Positions 12,259 through 16,428 of a DNA stretch of 16,428 bases are shown here, one piece after another. The position numbers were made by a program, and so were the translations under genes. The stretch covers positions 1-16,428 of the forward strand of contig DAOVHK010000022.1 in assembly GCA_030671905.1 (NCBI GenBank). The letters run 5' to 3'. Source of the DNA: Clostridia bacterium (GTDB lineage Bacteria; UBA6262; WVXT01). Numbering within the stretch: position 1 is the first letter of the stretch; every line of letters begins with the position of its first letter. The notes beneath the pieces were generated by a model, which was not told the origin of the DNA, ran no database searches, and saw only the letters and a list, made by a program, of their open reading frames with translations.

Positions 12259-13230
12259 ATGCTTGAGTACATTGTTCGCAGACTATTGTTCATGATTCCG
12301 CTCCTCCTGGGAATTACAATCATTACTTTTGTAGTCGTTCATCTCTCCCCCGGGGGACCTGCCGATATGTTGACTGGACTCAGTCCCAAGGTTAGTGCTG
12401 AGGCTAAAGCCCGTCTCCACTCCTTATACGGGTTGGATAAACCGCTCCACGTCCAGTATTGGCTCTGGCTAAGTCGGCTAGTGCGCTTCGATTTTGGAAG
12501 GTCTTTTAAAGACGGACGCCTGGTGATTATAAAAATTTTGGAGAGGCTTCCGGCAACTTTATTATTAAACGTCCTTTCCTTACTTCTCATCTTTTTTATT
12601 GCCCTGCCCATAGGGATTATCTCTGCAGTGAGACAAGATTCTTTTTTCGATAAGGGGATGACAGTATTTGTTTTCTTGGGTTTCTCCGTGCCTGCTTTCT
12701 GGCTCGCCTTGCTTCTAATGGTACTTTTTGGCGTTGTTCTGGGATGGCTTCCCATTTCAGGTATGCATTCCGTTAATTTCCCTTATTTTTCTTTCTGGGG
12801 AAAGCTTTGGGACATTATTAAACATTTAATCTTACCTGTTTTTGTTTCTGCTTTTGGCGGACTGGCATATTTATCCAGATATTCGAGAACATCTATGCTA
12901 GAGGTACTCCGCCAGGATTATATCCGCACCGCCCGCGCCAAAGGATTGTCCGAGAAGAAGGTGATATATAGACATGCTCTACGTAATGCTCTAATTCCCA
13001 TTGTTACTCTTTTAGGACTATCACTTCCTGCTTTAATTGGAGGCGGATTTATTTTTGAAACCATTTTCGCCTGGCCGGGAATGGGACGCCTCGGTTATCA
13101 GGCGATTATGGCCAGAGACTATCCGGTAATTATGGGTGTGGGAGTTATTGCTGCTCTTCTCACTCTATTGGGCAATCTAATCGCCGATATAACTTATGCT
13201 TTTATCGACCCCCGCATTAGATATCGATAG
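12259..13230 (+). CDS. Peptide/nickel-type ABC transporter permease (DppB/OppB)
   Basis: A 323-aa inner-membrane permease with six predicted helices. The N-terminal MLEYIVRRLLFMIPLLLGITIITF and PGGPAD motif (31-36) are hallmarks of DppB/OppB. The EAA loop that contacts the ATPase is at about 214-245 (EVLRQDYIRTARAKGLSEKK...HALRNALIPI). The C-terminal GGGFIFETIFAWPGMGRLGYQAI and DPRIRYR match family ends. It forms the channel with the DppC-like protein 13 bases downstream. Substrates of this family include di- and oligopeptides, nickel and some sugars, and cannot be told here, since no substrate-binding protein is present. Confidence 0.94.
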   Translation: MLEYIVRRLLFMIPLLLGITIITFVVVHLSPGGPADMLTGLSPKVSAEAKARLHSLYGLDKPLHVQYWLWLSRLVRFDFGRSFKDGRLVIIKILERLPATLLLNVLSLLLIFFIALPIGIISAVRQDSFFDKGMTVFVFLGFSVPAFWLALLLMVLFGVVLGWLPISGMHSVNFPYFSFWGKLWDIIKHLILPVFVSAFGGLAYLSRYSRTSMLEVLRQDYIRTARAKGLSEKKVIYRHALRNALIPIVTLLGLSLPALIGGGFIFETIFAWPGMGRLGYQAIMARDYPVIMGVGVIAALLTLLGNLIADITYAFIDPRIRYR

Positions 13231-13243
13231 GAAGGAAAAATAG

Positions 13244-14080
13244 ATGTGGAAGATTTTCTGGAAAAGATTTAGAAGGAATAAGTTGGCTATGTTGGGAGCT
13301 CTCATTATTTTCTCCTTAGCACTGGTAGCAGTTATTGCTCCTCTCATTGCCCCTTTCAGTCCTAACCATCAGGATATTCTCCATAGGTTAGAACCACCTT
13401 CTACTAAACATCCTTTAGGAACTGATGATCTGGGAAGGGACCTTCTCTCCAGAGTAATCTACGGGACTCGAATTTCACTTCTCGTGGGATTTGTAGCAAT
13501 AGGGATTGCCATTATAATCGGAAGTATTCTCGGGCTTCTCTCCGGATACTTTGGAGGCTGGCTCGATACTGTAATTATGAGATTTGTAGACATAATGCTC
13601 TGCTTTCCCACATTCTTTTTAATCTTGATGGTAATTGCCTTCCTTGAGCCTAATATCTGGACTGTAATGGTAGTTATCGGGTTGACAGGATGGCCTGGTT
13701 TAACCAGACTCGTCAGAGGTGAATGTCTTTCAATAAGGGAGAGAGGGTTCGTTCAGGCAGCCAAGGTATTAGGTTTGTCAAACACAAGAGTGATGTTTGT
13801 TCATCTATTACCCAATGTCATGGCCCCCATTCTGGTTACAGCCACACTAGGGATTGGCGGAGCAATTTTGACTGAATCGGCTTTGTCCTTTCTTGGTCTG
13901 GGCGTCCAGCCGCCAACTCCCAGTTGGGGTAATATTTTAACTGCAGGCAAAGATTATATTACTGTGGCGTGGTGGCTTTCTCTCTACCCCGGCCTGGCAA
14001 TTCTTATCACCGTTCTGGCTTATAACCTCCTTGGCGAAGGATTACGCGATGTCCTCGACCCCAGAATGATGTTGGAGTAG
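13244..14080 (+). CDS. Peptide/nickel-type ABC transporter permease (DppC/OppC)
   Basis: A 278-aa permease. An N-terminal WKRFRRNKLAMLGALII helix with cytoplasmic basic residues is the OppC_N segment. It is followed by HPLGTDDLGRDLLSRVIYGTRISL (64-87), the classical DppC/OppC motif. The EAA loop is near 159-190 (ECLSIRERGFVQAAKVLGLSNTR...HLLPNVMAPI). The C-terminal half has ESALSFLGLGVQPPTPSWG and GLRDVLDPRM. ATG 13244 has AGGAAGG about ten bases before. Its stop TAG is part of a dispersed hairpin element (14073-14100). Partner of the 12259 permease and of the two ATPases that follow. Confidence 0.95.
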   Translation: MWKIFWKRFRRNKLAMLGALIIFSLALVAVIAPLIAPFSPNHQDILHRLEPPSTKHPLGTDDLGRDLLSRVIYGTRISLLVGFVAIGIAIIIGSILGLLSGYFGGWLDTVIMRFVDIMLCFPTFFLILMVIAFLEPNIWTVMVVIGLTGWPGLTRLVRGECLSIRERGFVQAAKVLGLSNTRVMFVHLLPNVMAPILVTATLGIGGAILTESALSFLGLGVQPPTPSWGNILTAGKDYITVAWWLSLYPGLAILITVLAYNLLGEGLRDVLDPRMMLE

Positions 14081-14100
14081 CAGGTTTTAACCTGCGTTAA
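14073..14100 (+). repeat. Hairpin element overlapping the DppC stop codon
   Basis: TGGAGTAGCAGGTTTTAACCTGCGTTAA has the constant ends TGGAGTAGCAG and CTGCGTT. The inner stem CAGGT/ACCTG differs from CAGAC/GTCTG at 10851-10876, but pairs equally well. The element contains the TAG stop of the permease gene (14078-14080). It has no T run, so termination activity is uncertain. Confidence 0.75.
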
Positions 14101-14107
14101 AGTAATA

Positions 14108-15103
14108 ATGGAAAAAATTTTAGAAGTCAAAAATCTTTCCGTCGAGTTTTATAAAGGAGGAAAAGTTATCCAGGCACTGAGAGATACTTCGCTCACTCTG
14201 AAAAGGAACGAAGTCTTAGGTATAGTTGGTGAATCTGGCTGCGGAAAGAGCACGCTTGCTCTGTCGATACTGAGATTAATTCCGGAAAAGGAAGGTAAGG
14301 TTATCTCGGGCGAAATCCTTTTTAAAGGAGAAGACCTCCTGAGGTTGTCCGACAAGAAATTACTCCAGATAAGAGGAGATAGAATCTCTATCATTTTTCA
14401 AGACCCCTTTACTTCTCTAAATCCCGTATTAAAAATAAGTAAGCAGATCGCTGAGTCTCTCATTCTTCACAAGAAAGAGAACTTGTCTACTCATCAAATG
14501 GAAAAAGAGATAATCGAACTCCTAGATCTGGTTAAGCTACCCAAGCCAAAAGATACGATGTTGTCCTATCCTCATCAGCTAAGTGGAGGAATGCAACAGA
14601 GAGCAATGATTGCCATAGCTCTCTCTTCCAATCCGGAAATTTTAATTGCTGATGAACCAACCACAGCGCTCGATGTTACTATTCAAAAAGAGATACTAAA
14701 CCTTCTAACTGAACTGCAAAAGAAACTGGGACTTTCAGTAGTCTTGATCACTCACGATTTTGGCATAGTTGCCCAGACCTGTCAAAGGGTCTCAGTTATG
14801 TATGCGGGAATCATAGTTGAGGAAGCGTCAACTTCTGAAATTTTTCATAATCCTCTACATCCTTACACTAAAGGGCTTTTAGAGTCTCTTCCCTCAAGAG
14901 AAGAACTGCCAAGTTCTTCCCAGGGTAAGAAGAGAAGACTCAAAGCAATCCCCGGACAAGTCCCTGACCCCAGTAATTTACCTTCAGGGTGCAAATTTCA
15001 TCCCAGATGTCCAAAAGTTATTGAGGACTGCAAACTCGAGGAGCCAAGGCTCAGGGAGATAGTCAAAAATCACTGGGTAAGGTGTATTCGTGCCGTCGAT
15101 TAA
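14108..15103 (+). CDS. Peptide ABC transporter ATPase (DppD/OppD) with C-terminal Cys cluster
   Basis: A 331-aa ATP-binding subunit. Walker A is GESGCGKST (41-49), Q-loop IIFQDPF (95-101), signature LSGGM (158-162), Walker B ILIADE (178-183), and switch His216. The C-terminal oligo_HPY-type region holds GQVPDPSNLPSGCKFHPRC, with cysteines at 295, 301, 308 and 326. This C-x5-C-x6-C-x17-C pattern is the one shown to bind an iron-sulfur cluster in some Dpp/Opp ATPases. ATG 14108 follows the hairpin at 14073-14100 by seven bases and lacks a clear Shine-Dalgarno. It pairs with the second ATPase at 15192, but is separated from it by repeats. Confidence 0.95.
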   Translation: MEKILEVKNLSVEFYKGGKVIQALRDTSLTLKRNEVLGIVGESGCGKSTLALSILRLIPEKEGKVISGEILFKGEDLLRLSDKKLLQIRGDRISIIFQDPFTSLNPVLKISKQIAESLILHKKENLSTHQMEKEIIELLDLVKLPKPKDTMLSYPHQLSGGMQQRAMIAIALSSNPEILIADEPTTALDVTIQKEILNLLTELQKKLGLSVVLITHDFGIVAQTCQRVSVMYAGIIVEEASTSEIFHNPLHPYTKGLLESLPSREELPSSSQGKKRRLKAIPGQVPDPSNLPSGCKFHPRCPKVIEDCKLEEPRLREIVKNHWVRCIRAVD

Positions 15104-15121
15104 ATAGCAACACATCTATAT

Positions 15122-15151
15122 TCTCTCCCTTGGGGGAGAGGGTGAGGGGGA
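15122..15151 (+). repeat. CTCTCCC...GAGAGGGTGAGGGG repeat
   Basis: CTCTCCCTTGGGGGAGAGGGTGAGGGGG is a shortened copy of the repeat at 11686-11720, missing the GTTAGG piece. It lies between the two ATPase genes. Confidence 0.75.
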
Positions 15152-15156
15152 GCAAG

Positions 15157-15180
15157 AAAAAAGTACCTGTCACCTTTTTT
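15157..15180. repeat. AAAAAAGTACCTGTCACCTTTTTT motif
   Basis: This motif (a six-A run, GTACCTGTCACC and a six-T run) is of the type often found in REP-like dispersed copies in candidate-phylum genomes. A related-looking TTGACCCCATTTTTT occurs at 8755-8769. In this window only one clear copy is seen, so the repeat call rests partly on memory of other genomes. Confidence 0.4.
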
Positions 15181-15191
15181 GTTGAGGACAT

Positions 15192-15992
15192 ATGTTAAAA
15201 GTTGATAATCTGAAAAAGTATTTCCCTGTAGAGCGAGGAGTGTTCAGGAGAGTTGTCGATTACGTACGAGCTGTTGATGGTATCTCCTTTGAAATCAAAA
15301 AAGGAGAAGTCTTTGCCCTGGTAGGGGAATCCGGCTGTGGCAAAACCACCACAGCAAAGCTGATTGTGGGGCTATTTGAACCCACAGATGGAAAAGTTTT
15401 TTTCCACGGCAAAGATATCTCTTTACTGAAAAGAAAAGAGCTGGCTCGAAAAATACAGATAATCTTCCAGGATCCCTTTGCCAGTCTCAATCCCAGGCTC
15501 ACAATAGGAACTATTGTTGGAGAAGCAGTTAAACATAGATTAGAAGCTACTGACGAGAAAGTAAAAACTAAGAAAATAAAAAAGGAAACAAGAGAACTTT
15601 TAAATCGAGTGGGATTGCCAGTTAATATTTTAAATGAGTATCCCCATCAGTTCAGTGGAGGTCAAAGACAGAGAATCGGCATTGCCAGGGCACTGGCTAT
15701 GCAACCGGAATTGATTGTCGCAGATGAACCCGTATCTTCTTTGGATATTTCTGTTCAGGCTCAGATTCTAAATCTTTTGCTCGATTTGAGGGATTCTCTG
15801 GAATTATCTTATCTTCTTATCGCTCATGATTTGAACGTCGTGCGGTTTTTAGCTGACAGGGTAGCGGTAATGTACCAGGGAAAAATTGTAGAAAGGGGTT
15901 CTATCAGGAATGTATATGAAGACCCCCGTCATTCCTATACAAAAAAATTGCTTGAAGCAATCCCCACTCTGGAGACTGAGACCATAAAATAA
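15192..15992 (+). CDS. Peptide ABC transporter ATPase (DppF/OppF), short form
   Basis: A 266-aa ATP-binding subunit. The N-terminal LKVDNLKKYFPVERGVF...VRAVDGISFEI segment is the usual DppF/OppF start. Walker A is GESGCGKTT (45-53), Q-loop IIFQDPFASLNPR, signature FSGGQ (154-158), Walker B LIVADE (174-179), and switch His212. It ends right after HSYTKKLLEAIPTLE, so the C-terminal oligo_HPY extension with its cysteines, present in the partner and in most OppF proteins (about 320 aa), is missing. The end is a clean TAA followed by the next gene's AAGGAGG, so I see no sign of a frameshift in the 16 bases between. ATG 15192 has GAGG five bases before. The repeats 15122-15180 separate it from its partner. 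Confidence 0.94.
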   Translation: MLKVDNLKKYFPVERGVFRRVVDYVRAVDGISFEIKKGEVFALVGESGCGKTTTAKLIVGLFEPTDGKVFFHGKDISLLKRKELARKIQIIFQDPFASLNPRLTIGTIVGEAVKHRLEATDEKVKTKKIKKETRELLNRVGLPVNILNEYPHQFSGGQRQRIGIARALAMQPELIVADEPVSSLDISVQAQILNLLLDLRDSLELSYLLIAHDLNVVRFLADRVAVMYQGKIVERGSIRNVYEDPRHSYTKKLLEAIPTLETETIK

Positions 15993-16008
15993 GGAGGAGA
16001 GATAAGAG

Positions 16009-16308
16009 ATGGCACCAAAGGAAAATGATAGAAGGAATAAGATTGAGAGATTGTCCCGTAAGGAGAGATTGGGAAGAGGGTTACTTAAGATTGGTGAGAT
16101 AGCTAATCTGGCAGGAGTAACTACTTCTCTCATAAGGTATTACACTGACATTGACTTATTAAGAGTAGCCAGCTATACCAAGGGTGGTTATAGGCTCTAC
16201 GACAAGGAAGAGACCTTGAGAATTATTCGACACGTAAAACCATCTGTGGAGAGACGACGCACCTTAAAAGAAATTAAAGAAAATTTAGAGAAACAGTCAA
16301 AGAAATAG
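16009..16308 (+). CDS. Short MerR-like transcriptional regulator
   Basis: A 99-aa protein with a basic N-terminal tail (residues 1-25, Lys/Arg/Glu-rich), then a MerR-type winged helix: LKIGEIANLAGVTTSLIRYYTDIDLL (26-51, helix-turn-helix), and the wing KGGYRLYDKEETLRIIRHVK (58-77). A short helix, ERRRTLKEIKENL, ends the protein. It lacks the long dimerisation helix and effector domain of full MerR regulators (about 130-270 aa), so it resembles stand-alone MerR-HTH proteins. ATG 16009 has a strong AAGGAGGAG ten bases before, and it lies 16 bases after the ATPase gene, so it is probably the last gene of the transporter operon. Control of the transporter is an inference from position. Confidence 0.85.
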   Translation: MAPKENDRRNKIERLSRKERLGRGLLKIGEIANLAGVTTSLIRYYTDIDLLRVASYTKGGYRLYDKEETLRIIRHVKPSVERRRTLKEIKENLEKQSKK

Positions 16309-16330
16309 AAGCCTTATCAAAATCGGAGTT

Positions 16331-16399
16331 TGGAGTCCTCCCGAAAGGGAGGTTCGGGCGACCACAAGGGTCGCCCCTACGCGATTCGCAAGGAGTCCA
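16331..16399 (-). repeat. 69-bp MITE-like element, inverted copy of 5625-5700
   Basis: TGGAGTCCTCCCGAAAGGGAGGTTCGGGCGACC continues through GGGTCGCCCC and TACGCGATTCGCAAGGAGTCCA (given by parts). Its reverse complement aligns along its length with 5625-5700; the difference is mainly the central palindrome. Its right end reads GGAGTCCA where the other copy predicts GGACTCCA, so the inverted ends are no longer perfect. The remaining 16400-16428 shows no feature. Confidence 0.8.
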
Positions 16400-16428
16400 T
16401 AATTTTCAGAGAGCTTTTAAAGCATACA

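Noticed and set aside
15974..16008. Frameshift that removed the C-terminal domain of the second ATPase
   Set aside because: Only 16 bases separate the TAA from the next gene, which has its own strong Shine-Dalgarno and unrelated MerR motifs; no oligo_HPY remnant is visible.

Overview
The window is a gene-dense, AT-leaning bacterial segment. Nearly all genes lie on the + strand, many in short overlapping operons. It reads as a chromosomal fragment of an uncultured, probably anaerobic bacterium from a deep-branching or candidate phylum. The evidence for this is a class-A-type RNase P RNA, Shine-Dalgarno-led genes with frequent TTG/GTG starts, a BadF/HgdC-type ATPase (a family typical of anaerobes), a THEP1 NTPase, a SAM hydrolase, and many small dispersed hairpin repeats between genes. 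No phylum can be assigned by eye. No phage, plasmid, CRISPR or rRNA is seen.

Layout. 1-311: tRNA-Val(CAC), a 27-codon lysine-rich microORF and a strong terminator. 329-1021: exported SagB-like nitroreductase. 1050-2385: a sigma70-type promoter driving a coiled-coil zinc-ribbon protein and an RNase HI-type protein, joined by a 4-base stop/start overlap. 2386-2740: a hairpin repeat and rnpB. 2840-4900: a small nitroreductase, a highly divergent RNase HII-like protein, a YprB/DnaQ-like exonuclease and a 19-codon lysine-rich microORF. 4901-5278: repeats without a gene. 5279-5584: MazG-like protein. 5585-5848: repeats, then a near-consensus promoter. 5849-7911: a YhhQ-type (queuosine precursor) transporter, an unknown five-cysteine protein, and a short BadF/HgdC-type activator ATPase. 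7987-9501: SppA-like protease and a sugar-nucleotidyltransferase. 9449-10243 (- strand): RNase Z-like metallo-hydrolase, whose 3' end overlaps the nucleotidyltransferase gene. 10338-12247: THEP1 NTPase, SAM hydrolase, DUF456 membrane protein. 12259-15992: a peptide/nickel-type ABC transporter (two permeases, two ATPases) without a binding protein. 16009-16308: short MerR-like regulator. A repeat follows at the right end.

RNA and nucleic-acid processing is a theme on the left: RNase P RNA, an RNase HI, an RNase HII-like protein and a DEDD exonuclease lie within about 3 kb, and an RNase Z-like protein lies further right. The most promising candidates for something undescribed are: (a) the RNase HII-like/exonuclease/microprotein operon, where the RNase HII homologue has lost the GRG substrate-recognition motif but kept acidic residues; (b) the transporter / five-Cys protein / compact activator operon, which looks like a minimal two-component radical-type reductase; and (c) a family of tiny hairpin elements with constant ends and variable but compensating stems, placed at gene ends and in one case supplying the last codons and the stop codon.
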